A DNA stretch of 64,000 nucleotides from Gracilaria gracilis (Eukaryota; Rhodophyta; Florideophyceae; Gracilariales; Gracilariaceae), in NCBI GenBank assembly GCA_030374805.1, contig JARGSG010000023.1, positions 248,001-312,000 on the forward strand. Direction: 5' to 3'. The position numbers and the translations under genes are program-made. Of this stretch, positions 44,337 to 56,653 are shown piece after piece. Within the stretch, counting starts at the first letter, position 1. Every line of letters starts with the position of its first letter. The notes below the pieces were generated by a model that ran no database searches, was not told where the DNA came from, and saw only the letters and a program-made list of their open reading frames with translations.

Positions 44337-44755
44337 AAGGAATTCTTTTCAGTATACTTATGCTCGCGCCTCGGAACGTACTCACAGTTGCTTTCTTGAT
44401 GGGGGGCGACATTGTAGTTGTGTTGTTCGTTAGGTGTCATGAGCCCATCAAAGAAATGTGTTCTTGTAGTAATGTCTAAAGTCAGAAAGCGATCTTCAGA
44501 TATTCCAGTGATTTTTTTCTCCAATAGTTGTGAACGCCACGGCCGCACATAGGGTGCAGATAGGGTTTTGAGTTTGGTACATAATGTTAGGCACTTGTAT
44601 CGCGGTACATGCTCTACATTTTCACTTTGTAGCGATGGATGTCGGGTGCATACCTGGAAAATGTAGTACATGTCTTCTACTTGCTCCTTCCCGACATTCT
44701 GTAATGGACAGATATCAATAATAATTTCGTGACAATTTGACACAAATTGAATCAA
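44337..44755 (-). CDS. Unrecognised open frame upstream of the Harbinger-like copy
   Basis: About 140 codons are open on the minus strand, starting ATG at 44755 and running into the fold-back element. The composition is protein-like (MYYIFQVCTRHPSL, DITTRTHFFDGLMTPNEQHN). It could be the N-terminal extension of the transposase cut off by the fold-back element, or a separate exon. No family recognised. Confidence 0.25.
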
Positions 44756-45599
44756 TTTTTACATCCGTGTCAACGAAAGGCAATGAAGTATATGAATCTC
44801 AACTGCAACTTAACCAAAGTATACTTGCTCTAGATTGATAACATCACTAAATATTATGAAGTCGTACATAATCTTCTTTTAAATTGCTCCCATTTTTCAA
44901 GAATTACGGATTCAAAGTAAATAGGAAGAGATCCATTTGTTGTCAGTAGAGAGTCCACTTCAGCAAAACGAGCCAAAATGTAGTGTATCATCAAAGTTGT
45001 GTTCCAGATTTGTCTATGTAGATGTTCTTGATTTTGCTCTAGGCCTATGTCATTCTGGTCCTTTGCTCAAAAGCCTCATTTCAGATTTCTGAACATTTCA
45101 TAGTGTCAAAACTGAGTTCGCACCGGTCAACTCTCACCAGAACGATTTGCATTATTGCAAAGGCTTAGCTTAGATATGCTCAGGGAGACTGCAGTAAGAA
45201 GTTATAACGTTGCTGGTGCCTAGCAAATAATAAATGTACACAAAGAAACGTGACAACCTTACATAATCTTACAATGCCTGCTTACTTGGAAAACAAGGTA
45301 TCGGTAACAAAGAGAAATCCTAACCCCAATGCGGCTCAACGCAGAACTTTGACGAGACGTTTCGTTCTTTTAAAACACATCAGAAAGTAATTCATTCAAA
45401 TGCGAAGCGTGATTGAAACAAAACCATCGGTGGTTAGAATTTTGAGACATAAAGTGATTCATCTCTTAAGTAAAGAGGGCAACACCGGTTTTGTGGGTGA
45501 ATTTGCGGGATCAAAGCCATTAACAAAGTAGTACATAAAGTTAGACACTTCTTTGCCCGGCAAGAGTTTCACAGTCCTGCCACAACGTTCGATCAAACA
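44756..45599. other. Unassigned AT-rich interval
   Basis: No gene seen. A TATA-like TACATAAA (45531-45538) precedes the next gene by about 65 bp. Confidence 0.3.
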
Positions 45600-46451
45600 A
45601 TGTCGTCTTCAGCAACCCGCCCTCGTCTTACGGAAAACTCCGCTGCCGTTCGAAAACTAAAGACTATGTTTGACACTGGTCAACTTCTAGGAAATGAAAC
45701 GGCGAATGAAGTGTACAATATGGACCCCATATGCAAACCTTTCTGATTCTCGACCTTCAAGACAAAGTATCACAAGATTCGTAATGAGAAAATTCTGAGT
45801 TGATTACGTATGTGTCAATTGGAACTTTCAATATTTTGTAGAATAGCTCACATATTCCAAAGATGTTTTGAACCCTCAGTCTTCTGAACAACCAACTACT
45901 GAAATCGCAGAAAATGACAATGAAGAAGACGAATTGGTTGCTGTAGGGGATAAAGAAAGTGATAAACAGGTTATTATTGACGAAGGAAATTTTTACCCTT
46001 TGGTGTTGATGTCCGAATGAGAAAAAACCAGTTCGACTACAAAGCGCTTAACGTTAGCTATTCTTCTACCATCAGGTATAGATATACAGAGCATTTCAAG
46101 TGGTGTTGTTCATGAGGGAAAGGGCTTCGAAATTGTTCTGATTTGGCCCGAACCAATGACGGATGTTAGTGTGATCGCAAACTTTGGTTAACCAAACAGT
46201 GTGACTCGATGGAGGATTATCATCCAAAAATTGGTGGCTTCCAGAAAGCGCTAAAGCAATTACGAGAATCAGCGAAAGCCCAAGTGAAGTCTTCCTGTAT
46301 CATTTCTCTCCCTTTTTGTGTCGAATGTCACGTTTTAGGGAAGCAAATACTGACATTTCCGGATCGTACCAAAATATTTTATGTGGATCTGAAAGCTCCG
46401 GATGATAAGTATTTGAGGAAGGAAGATATTATTTGTGTAGAAATTACTTGA
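45600..46451 (+). pseudogene. Unnamed dispersed gene family, copy 2
   Basis: This copy matches 15488-16648 in order. It starts with MSSSATRPRLTENSAAVRKL and the core MFDTGQLLGNETANEVYNMDP. A GTATGT...TAG interval (45808-45841) may be a very short intron remnant. Then come PQSSEQ, an acidic run (NDNEEDELVAVGDKESD), LTLAILLPSGID, IVLIWPEPMTDV and an intact end from 46209: MEDYHPKIGGFQKALKQLRE, LPFCVECHVLGKQIL, FYVDLKAPDD. It has a stop after FYPLVLMSE at the same place as copy 1, but TGA instead of TAA, and others. It lacks the SINE-like insertion of copy 1. Function unknown. Confidence 0.6.
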
Positions 46452-47224
46452 TATTGTTGGAAACGACTGAAATAGGTATTTAAGGCTTCTCGAAGAATTA
46501 CCTCATTGTAAATAATGTCTCCACAACGGCTATTACAGCGGCTTAAACATATCAAAAATATCATTATAGTAACTTCTGGTTAGGATTTAACGAATTAAAC
46601 TATTAATGTAAAATGTAAAAAAACAATCGTCGAACGACCAAGAACATGTTAAGCCATTTTTCCCGCGTCTCCCAGAAGCCATCATTCTCTATGTGCAGTT
46701 TCGTTGTATTTCTGATCTCCTTCGTATAATGATGTTGACAGAAAGATTTTGATTGCTCTTAGAACACTAGAAGCATACTGCACCTAACCAATATGTGGCT
46801 TACAACCACGATATCTCTCTTGCATAAGCACGGCCATCTCTAAGATGTGTGAAGGTTATTACTGACGGTGGGGATTCCATACATTAGTGAAATATCGAAG
46901 GCGGTGACAGATATATGAGTGACCAATACGAAAGACAAGAACAGCTCATGCAGAGTTCGGTGATAGATTTTCAAGAACGAAATGTACCAGAAAAATCAGC
47001 AAAAGTTTCGTCAGCTACCAAGAAAGAGAAGGGGGAGCCTAAAAACTTCCCAAGGAGAACAAAATCAATTGTAACTATGCACTTAAACATTTTGAGGACG
47101 TATATAGAGGAGTGCCGTGTATTTGGAGTGAAACAATCTGAGAAGAATTTAAAATCTCGACATTTTAGCTGAATTGGAGAATATTTTTTTAAGAAGATAA
47201 AGATAGTTTTACGAACCCTCAAAA
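46452..47224. other. Interval without assignable gene
   Basis: An 85-codon plus-strand frame at 46915-47172 is lysine- and glutamate-rich and lies just before the helicase fragment. It may be a decayed part of the plus-strand Helitron. Confidence 0.3.
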
Positions 47225-47473
47225 ATGCTGAAAAGTGATCTAGAATCCAGAGTAATCTTCCGATTTCGCGATAACCAAATAGAAGCTCATGGTTTTAAAA
47301 ACCAATTAGTTTCGAAGTCTCGAACCAATGACAAGAAACAATGGCTCAACTTTGTCTACTCGTACTTGCAATTGCATTACGCGTGTGATCCTTTTAAATT
47401 AACTGATAATATCAGTGTCTTGATAACCGAGCTTCTTAAAGTAGTATCGCAAATCTCTCCAAGCCAGTTATAG
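47225..47473 (+). pseudogene. Helitron helicase relic, plus-strand copy, second part
   Basis: The stretch QIEAHGFKNQLVSKSRTNDK...ISVLITELLKVV parallels MEVHDFKKKLVSKFRSEEQ...ASIILEFLRKVF in the minus-strand helicase. It ends just before the point where the ATP-binding loop would start. Together with 42011-42830 it looks like one Helitron copy split by about 4.4 kb of other elements. Confidence 0.55.
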
Positions 47474-47558
47474 TTTTATAGACACAATTCTCTTCATTCA
47501 ACGTAGTCCACAAAGTTTTGTAAGGATAATGATGAAATTCTGATTCGGTTATTGTGAT

Positions 47559-48071
47559 CTATAACCACCTTTTTGGGTGAGAAAACTTGTTAAGAATATT
47601 GAGAGAGACCGGTGGGATTAGTAAAATCCGTTCTAGAGATGGATATATTGAGAAAGCGAAGTATAAAGCTCCCATGCAAAATGTTTCGCGGAAGTCATTA
47701 ACCGAAAGCCGTAGAGTGACTGACTGGCTTTTGTGCATTGTAAATGCATGTGATGGGACAATCGGCAACCCTTTGACGGAATTGAATATTTGCGGTTCAT
47801 TAAGGACTGTCATTCTTGCTTTCCCCTGCGTAAAAGAAGATCCAGTTGATTGAAGAGCATCTATCGCGCCTTTGTAGCCATTCTCAAAGCAAACCAACAG
47901 AGATGAAACACCATTATTACCATTACTACATATTTCAATAACATCATTCTTTGACTCGTGAGAAGGGATGTGTGCCGTTTGGTTTTCAGTAATTAATGAA
48001 TGTATCGAACCGATTGAACCATTATAAAGTCCTACTACTGGAAATATATAGGCTCTAAGGATTACCCGCAT
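47559..48071 (-). pseudogene. PIF1-type helicase, C-terminal part
   Basis: It contains LYNGSIGSIHSL (the usual LxNGxxG-x-V/I motif) and PSHAFTMHKSQSVTL (the usual A-x-TIHKSQG-x-T motif), in the correct order for the end of a PIF1 helicase. Separate from the N-terminal pieces by frame changes. Confidence 0.65.
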
Positions 48072-48668
48072 TCCTGGATAAAATGCGGATAATGCAGGAG
48101 GTGGGAATCGAGATCCACTTGAATAATAGTTGGAGATATTCTTTTCCTTGTAGCCTGTGCTGATTTTCGCCGATTCTCATATGGTTTTGCCCTCGTTAGT
48201 AATGGGATAGATTGGATGTGAAATGTTCTTGATATGGAACCAATCCTACATATGGCTTCATTATTGAACATGATGACACTAAAATTGCGAGCAATAAGAA
48301 TTGGAACCTTATCCCATCTCGATGATGTTCTGCAAATCTTGGAAAAATCTTTACAAATATCTTTCGTTCAGAAGAACGACACCTTCTACTGTTGAATTTT
48401 CATTGCGCATACGGAGTAATATATTGTAGTACCGTAGGCCATTTCACTGTCGTACGGACTGAAAAAGCTCCAAAAAGAAAGGTTTGAATGTGATATTCAT
48501 GAAGATCTTTCAAGTTGACTGCGACTTTTTCGGGGGACGATAACACACCAGTGAAGTTGACAACTTGAAGTTGTAGACCATCACCAGTTATAATTAGAAT
48601 TGTTCCCGCAAACCACACATGGGCGTATGCAGGGCGAACTTTTTGACACACCGTATATAAATATGCAA

Positions 48669-49283
48669 TTAGAATAAGTAAAGACATTGAAAACTCTTCA
48701 ATGTCAATAACGGAGACACCCTCAAAATCACCAAACAAAGTTGATAGAACCTGTTCTGAAGGCCCGGATGGCAACTATTTGAAATATATTGTAGATGTTC
48801 GAAGTCCATTTGGAAAGGTAGACCCATTAGATTTCCCGCCGCTGCTTCTGACGAAGCGAACAACATAAATCTTCCAAGCCTTCCCGAAGTTATCTGTCGA
48901 TGAAAAAGATCAGTACTGTTTTCTACGTTTCGGCAATACCTGTCTCTCTCTACAGAAGCCCAAACCCGTTGCGACCCACATGGAATGGATTTTGACACAA
49001 ATCTTTCAATTTGACTAAGCAGCCACGACTTTCCACAACCAGCAGGAGCGTTTGTGAAAATAGGAAGATTTTCTCGAAATACTTTCCTCAGAAACTCTAG
49101 AATAATTGAGGCCATGGGATAGTAAGACCCATATATATTTGGAAGCAATGAATCTAACCGATGCCTTTGTTCTTCAGATCTAAACTTTGAAACCAATTTT
49201 TTCTTAAAGTCATGGACTTCCATCTCGTTCTTCATTTCGTAATATGACTGTGTTTTTTCAAGGGTATTTTTTCGGTAGTACAT
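48669..49283 (-). pseudogene. PIF1-type helicase, N-terminal part with ATP loop
   Basis: An open frame of 204 codons contains the P-loop TNAPAGCGKSWLLSQI at about residues 76-91. It belongs to the SF1B PIF1 helicase of the surrounding Helitron, which unwinds DNA during rolling-circle transposition. The frame is lost near the end; the next motifs continue in another frame at 48774-48400. Confidence 0.65.
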
Positions 49284-52200
49284 TCGAGCGTATTTGATTC
49301 ATTCTCTGTACAGTTCATGTATCTTTCGGCTCCCTGAGACACTGTTTCCAGATTTTGCTCTGCTGTTCGAAGGTAATGTCTCCTGGAGAATGCAAGAAAT
49401 GTTGTTCTTGCACGCATGTAACCTGAGATATAAAAGAAATAGATTTGCTAGTCACATCTGTCACGTAAACACTACAGACGCTTTAATTCTTACAATAATG
49501 ACTTCTAAAATTGCTGCAGGTTTTCTTAAATCTTAGCACGTGATTTTTCAAGCGATGTGTCAGCCTCCTGTACGTGCTCGAATGCTTCAACGTTGCTTCT
49601 TTGTAGCTGGCATAGACGTGAAAACGGCAAACTTATGTTGCCATTCAAACGTATATGACTAGAGTTATGAGCCAGGTTAAGACATAGCTCCCAAGATCTA
49701 CAGCAGACCTTTCGAAGCATACACATAAATTTGAATTTCGGCCTAAGAAACATCAAATTTATATCATAATACTTTTTGTTTTTATGCAAAAAAGTGCTAA
49801 AAACACATTCTTACAGAGGTCTAAGTTTCGTGTTCGAGAGGAATTTTAGAAATCTGTATTCGTACTTCTGTAGGCATTGTACTATACATACGATATATAG
49901 CTGATCAATTTGTGAAGTCTGAAACTTCACCAAAAGTATTCCATAATAGTTTTTACTATTTTGGAGTTTTCTATACTTATGACTTAGTCATCACTCATGA
50001 CTTATAGATGGGTAGTAATCGTTAGCCATAAGGCATGCACAACTTACAGCAACGTAATGCACGAATAAGCAATATACACAATATGGCTGCCAAAATAATA
50101 CATTGTCTGGTCACAACTGGGCGTAACGATTAAAAGCATCTTTCCTAATAAAATACTTGTGATGTAGAGAACTGTGAATAAAATGCATTTCCCGCATTCC
50201 CCTTTAGTCTTGAGGATATGATCTAAATCGCGGAAAGTGATATTTCACACTAGTTATGTCTATATCGGAAAAAAGTGCTTGATTTCCATATCATTTCTTC
50301 GTCAATGAGGAAGGGTTTGAGCGTTTATCGGATTCGATACACGTGGAAGGACAAAGTAGTGAGTCATATTCTTCTCCCATGCCCTCTTCCTCTCCTTCAA
50401 GTGATTTCTTAGTACTCGGCACAATATTTATATCCTTCTCATCTTCCTGAGTAGATAGTTGAGATGGAGATTTTGAGAGAGCACTTGAAAGCTCATGGCA
50501 GTTTCAACATATTGATTCAAGAGAGGATATTTTTGAGTATCCATAAGGTCTCGTAATCTTTCAGTCAGTGTCAAACGTCCCAAAAGATCTCGACCTGTTC
50601 GAAATTGAACATGCAGTAATAGCGAAGCTGTCACAAAGTTGGGAGAATCATCATCGACTAGATCTCTCGAAAGAACGTTCAGAATATGGCGAATCTATAT
50701 TTCATCTGGTTTCTTGGTCTTTCTTGTACAAGTTCTATACCGTATTTAGCAGCATCACATGCTATGTATTGATCGGTTCTGGATAAATCCTTGAGAAGCG
50801 TTTCATTCTCGTAATCCCGTTTTTGATGTCCTGTTTTTTGAATGAAAAACGATTTGTGAGATTCAATGGCTGGTAAGTGTTTAAAAGAAGACGTCCTACG
50901 TATGTAGTTCCCGATAACATCTGGAGCTGTACATTTTAGGTTTTGATATGGAGTATATGCATTATTAATTGAAAGTTTATGGTCTACGTCAAGCCGTGGT
51001 AAAATATTTGTAGCTTCTTTCTGCATCAGGCGACTATACTTGAGTGTGATTCTCTGATCGGCTGAAAAGGCGTCTGGATAGCCGAGTAAAATTCGGTGCT
51101 AATATTTTGAATTGATGCCGACGAGAATTTCAATGGGTTGATTAGAAAATAGTCGACATCCTCTTGAGCCCGAGCTGCTTTTGAGCCAACCGATTGACGA
51201 GAAATTGCTCCAAGAAAGCTTTCTATCAGCAACTCCATTGCTTAACTGATTAATGAGACGCAAGCGGGTCGTGTCGAAAAGAGAAACTCTTTCAGACTTC
51301 CGATCAATAGCTGCAAACGTACATAGACTGAGGAATAGAATTTCTTGTAATGACGGTAACGTCTGTGGTCGAACCGCTCATGACCATAAACATAGGGTAC
51401 GTATAGTTCAGATACGGGATTGATCGAGAGGCAAGAGCAGTCAGTCTTCTTTTCTGTTTGTGTGCGTTTCTGTGCGACACTATCACGGCCTTGTGAGCAA
51501 AAAAGAAAGCTGAATCGACATGATTTGCGACATGAAAGACAATAATGGTTAGACTTATGGAACTGTTTGGCCAAAAATAATACTTTCAGTTTCTTATTGT
51601 TCTCCCCATCTCCAGATAAAGCCCTTGGGTTGCATGTTTCAGAAATAAATCCATATCTAGCCTAAGAAGAAAAAGAATTGATTGCGAAACTACCTGAATC
51701 TGATGTTTGAATGTGATCGTGGGATTGATTTGTTTGCAGTTCATATAACACCCTGTAGTGTGGGAAATTTTCTTGGGAGAATGGCGGTACAAAACAGCTC
51801 TGTGAAATTGATAGGGTCATCTGTGTTGCTTCCATCAGATTCAGAAATGTTAGAAATTTTGTTTCCCAGCCAAATCAGAAGATGAAAATGTGGTGAGAAG
51901 CGCATTTGCTGTTCCATTCATCTTAGGTATGCCAGAACTGGACCGAAAGGTCTCGATTTTCCAACTAAAAAGTTGTCAAAAATGATTGCACACGTCGATG
52001 GAAAAGATTCGCCGCCGCAACAGGATTAAGTGCCAAGATATCACCCCGTTCTTTGGAGGTCAACCCCTTCACATCCTGAAATGAAAGCTCTGGTTTGAGC
52101 TGGCACTATGTATTTGGATCAAGTCTGCAGCACTTATAGTCAAACATATTTGTCATGGGCCACAGTGAAAAGGATATGCCCACGGGCTTCGTCGGACTGA

Positions 52201-53176
52201 AGCCCAGAAAGCTGGAGATCCTTTCGGGATTTTGAACTAGGCGCTGAGAGTTCCTGAACGGATGAGGGAGTTCCCTCGTTTAGATACTAAAGCGGGAAAT
52301 GTATTAGACGAAAGAAGTTCTGTAACCTATACAATTGCTCTAGTAGAGGAATTTTGTTAAGAAGAATGGGCGCAAAATGCTGTTATTCGTTTCCGTTTTG
52401 GAACAGGAAAAAAAGAATACGAACTCCAATTCAGTAGCAGAACACGGCCCATACACTGAGAGAGCAACCTTATTCCATACACTGAGATTGCAGCCCACCG
52501 TCATTGGGCCCTCACTTCCATAATGAAAAGATCAGGAAAGTAGGATTCAGAGTTTTCATGGCATCAAAAGATGGTAATACGTGGTTCTCACGTTGTAAAA
52601 GAAGTTTAAGCATGGGCTGGACTAGAAGGTTTGCATAATATAGATTTTTGCCGTCATCAACACTAGTCATTGCCATCTACGACAGTTTTTGGAGGGCATC
52701 AAAATCAGTTAGTCCTTGCTGGCCTCTTTGAATGTCTCTTAAGTTCTCCCGATTTGGGCAGTTCTTGCCTTGCGGAAAAGACTGAGTGGTACATTCTCCT
52801 CCTCCTTCCGTCAAGTGTTTATATGCTTTTCTTTCATTAGCGCTTTTTTTTCGTGACTATCAGCCGTTCTGCGCTCGAAATCTATTGAGCGCATGAACTC
52901 CATCTCATCTAAAGCTGTTTCATCAATTTCGATTTCTCCATAGAGAGAATTGTGTTCATAAAGCCACAGCAATGCTCTTCGAACTCTATTAGGATCTATC
53001 GTAATCACATTTAAGTGATGAAGCAAAATCTTGAACACCACGTTAGGGAGCCGGGGGAGCTTTTTAGCAAGGTCTCCTACGGGGTTTGAAAAAGTAGACG
53101 CTGCACCTCTACATACATGCCGTCCAAATCCTCCCTGAGCTCTGAATATATATAGAGACGGAAGGCGAAGACACAC

Positions 53177-56007
53177 GAGCTGTCTTTCGTATCTCGTCAG
53201 ACACGAAAGAGCACGAGGGACATAATCTAAAAAGGGTTAGGCATTTTTATATGCAGATATTGGCGCCTTTCCATTATGTAGACTGCTATAATAACGTAAT
53301 CATGAGTATGAATCATCACCCTTATTCATATCAGAGTACATAATTTCCTCTAAGAGCGTCACTCAGTTCTCTAAAACCTCTTCTGTAGGAACTTTGCAAA
53401 CTGTTTCCAAGAGGTGGTACCCAGAAACCCGGCAAATGACGTAGTTACTGGGCGCCAGAAAGGCTTTCTGGTTTACCAAATCTTCATGTTTCTCTCCTCT
53501 GATTTGCTTAATGCCATCGAAGACATTCTTTTGCAATTAAGTGGAATTCAAGGGCTCCTGTCTGGAGTAAATGATGTTTCGAAGCGATTCTTCTCTTATC
53601 CATTTCTTCAGTTCTGGGAATGAACATATATCTAATGATTGCTATGCATTTTTTGAGCGCTTCTCAAGACTCCTGCGCTTTCTTCTAGCCTTTCGTGCCT
53701 TTGAGTTCGGCTTTGGTTTCTCTGAGATTGCTTACGTGATGCACCATCGTTCTCGAATGGAGCCAATGTAGTCGTTTTCAAGTTTGACAACATTTATTAG
53801 AAGGAAGAGAAGCTCTTTGTCTGTTTGAAAGGCAGTGTATGCATATCTGTGTGTCTGGATCGTTATAAAATGCCGAAACATTTGTGGACAATATTTTACT
53901 TTCGGGAGTACCAATCTTATTCTAAGACAATTCAGTTTTTCTTAGAGAGAAGCGATTGGGTTACTAGGCGGCACGACTAGTATTAGCCCTATTTTGGTAT
54001 ACAATGATAGGATTGTATGAGAATGCTTTGCGTGTACTACTTTTGCAAGCTTCTATCGTTCATTTATCTACGCTCGTCGATCTAGCAGACGACTGAGACG
54101 GCAAGAGACACATAGAAAGTTCTCTCAATCTTTGAGAAACAACCACAGGAGATCGAATCATCGATCTCGTGGGTTCGCTCTCTCGAATTCGACGCTCTCT
54201 TAAAAATTTTTGTCGCTGTGGTAGTAATTCGACAACCATTGAATGGAATGCATTGAGTGCTAGTCACTTTCATGAAAATGGTAGTGATTAAAATGCATCC
54301 AACAACACTTCGTCAATCAACCCTTTAGAAAAAAACCTGAGGTGGATAACAAAAAGTAGTTGTTTAGCAGATCTCTTCGCCATCCCGAAAGGGGTTTGTT
54401 TTAAAGAAACAATATGTCTGAAGCGATGCCTGACAATGAGATTGTAAGTGATCACTTTTCTACGTTTCAGCGTATATAAAACTGTCCATGTCTTTCAAAA
54501 GAGACTAGTTTCATGGTTTGGGCTCACTTGACATCTTATCATGATACGGTTCTTTCGCATACCACCGCATGCAATTGAGCATTATATTCCAGATGTTTGC
54601 AACAAAACCAAATCTCCCTTGTAAACAAATTGACATTAGAGTTTCAGATTGGAAACTTGTTTCGAATTCGTTTCCATATGGAATTTGTTTACTAATATAG
54701 TACATGAAACACTAATATGTGTTTGCGTTTTTTTAGTATAGAACTCAATCAATGTCAGATGACGAAAGTGATCGGTGTATCTATCTCATGTGGAACAGAA
54801 AACTGTCTCGAGAAGACAAGTTATAAGGAGAGGGTAAGAATAGCATGTAGCTTTGAATTTGTATACGTACGCAAAAGGCTAGCAAAAAATATGACAATGC
54901 TGAATTTTTTGCTCCGCATGAAGTAGAAGACTATCAACTCCCGAAGTGAATTGATTCATATCCAAGTGCTTTCAATATTCAAAAGTACAGCAACTCATAT
55001 CTTCATGAAGTAAAGCTGTCTCTCAGAATAAAAGACTTGAGCCAAGCGCTACTTCAGAACAGTCCAAAATCTTTTTCGGTGGATGCGACTGTACACTTTT
55101 CAACAAAACGTGAAAAATTCTGGTTCTTCTAAGCGTTTTCACAAGGATTGCGAAGAGGCATACCCCACTTTGGGCAGCGCAGCAAGCGTTTCTAGAACTA
55201 ACACAAAAAAATTAACCTCGAATTACTTGAGTCGCCGAAAAAGAAGACAAAGATATCTACTAAAGTCTTGCGAACCAGAGATTCGAACTTCGGTGTCATA
55301 CGTCTTATTGGTGATGTACCCAGACGACCGGAAACAGTTGAAGGTTTGATTCAGAGTGGTCAGGTACAGGTTCATTTGCCCTGCACCGTTATAGAAAAAC
55401 GCTTTGGTAGACTTGGTGATAATAGAGACAGAAGGAGCCGAATTAGATTTGTGTACATCGCCGACTTCACCGGATATCTTGCGATAGGCATGAATGTCAA
55501 AGAGACCAGGGCTTGCTGTATTTTACCTTCCGACAAATGAATGTAAGGAAAACACCCGATGCATTTTTTGTGCTAGTGTGTCAGGCAAAATTGCTTGGAG
55601 GCCGGAGCGCAATTTTTCCAATCGGGTAACGTTATTTCTCAATAACGGAAGTTTCAAGAGAATTGATATTCATAATTGGGTTAATTCGATACGAACTTGT
55701 TTCTCTACTTCCAATGTTCTATGTCAAATGGTCCATTCATTGAATTCTCGCAGCGCATGTTTTGGAACAACCTGCCTATCTCGGAAAGTGGATGAAGTTT
55801 TTGAGAATGGGAATGGTTTCGTCCTTTCTTTAGAAGACCCTGCGCAATAAACTGCAGTAAGTCCCAGTACAGAAAAATGTTCTTCTTGAAAACTTGTGAC
55901 TAAGAGGCAAATTTGTAGTTGCGGAGAACTTATTTTCATTTCTGGAAAGATGAATGTGAAAGCAATAGAACCCAGTGGAGACCAATGGTACATGTTGGAT
56001 ATTGATA
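53177..56007. other. Interval without identified gene
   Basis: Several moderate plus-strand frames cluster at 55083-55850; 55494-55850 (118 codons) reads like protein (RCIFCASVSGKIAWRPERNF, KVDEVFENGNGFVLSLED). I cannot place it in a family, and the frames overlap without a clear splice solution. The rest is AT-rich with nothing assignable. Confidence 0.3.
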
Positions 56008-56179
56008 TGTAGTACAATGAGACCTCAATGGGTTGGTGCCACGTGGGTCTACTGGTGCGCCTTGCTGGCTACACTGTACCCAATTGGTATTCTGTATTTT
56101 ATAATTTCTAATTTCTAATTTATAGTCTAGGATAGTTTAGCATTGCTGGCCCATGACAGTAGGTCATGGGCACAGCCGA

Positions 56180-56230
56180 TGACGTCATGCCCGCATGGGA
56201 GATCGGCGTCGGTGCACCTTGTATATATTG
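56180..56230 (+). promoter_or_regulatory. LTR promoter: CRE-like site and TATA box (copy 2)
   Basis: TGACGTCA at 56180-56187 and GTATATATTG at 56221-56230, the same arrangement as in copy 1. Confidence 0.55.
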
Positions 56231-56653
56231 TGGTGCACCTCGCCTTCCCCCTCGGGTATTGTAAAGTCAGGCACCATTAGGGCAGTAACTATACCATCTT
56301 GGTCACTTACTACTCTATTACTATCCAGGGTTTACCGCGCGTCGACGTCTACTACCGTAAACCTACACGGTCTAGACTAGTTGCCCCGCCGTTTGCCCCT
56401 GCGGGTTTCAGGTGCCCTACTACCATATTGGTTGTGTGTTTTTCCCCTTTAGGTTGAGCCCTCGCGCGCTCCCTCTACCAGGCGGACCCCACACCTTATC
56501 GGTATTTGTACGACATTTTGGTCTCCCGACCTAGAAGTTTCTTGGTTTTTGTCGTACCTTTACTGGTGAACAGAAGACATTCGAAAGGATTCTGGAAGTT
56601 CACACACCTATTTGGTTTCGTAGGAATACTCGCGAAGCAATTGGATACCACTA

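Larger units (their letters stand above)
47559..53176 (-). mobile_element. Helitron-type element, minus-strand copy, broken
   Basis: Pieces run from 53176 downwards. First is a leading domain with NRVRRALLWLYEHNSLYGEIEID (53176-52811), resembling the segment (DUF6570-like) that precedes Rep in PIF1-type Helitron proteins. A Rep-region trace follows at about 52600-52400, then the zinc stretch QFHKSNHYCLSCRKSCRFSF (about 51560), an intermediate region (51240-50680), and a PIF1-type helicase: APAGCGKS ATP loop (about 49040), VIDIEEFSM and GDGLQLQ (about 48720-48540), LYNGSIGS and AFTMHKSQS (about 48020-47690). Many stops and frame changes. I could not identify the Helitron 3' hairpin/CTRR end or the 5' TC end. 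Confidence 0.7.

Noticed and set aside
54511-54705. Possible fourth Harbinger-like transposase N-terminus on the minus strand
   Set aside because: GRFGFVANIWNIMLN weakly resembles the FGVSYAACATIWN region, but no further motif of the family follows.
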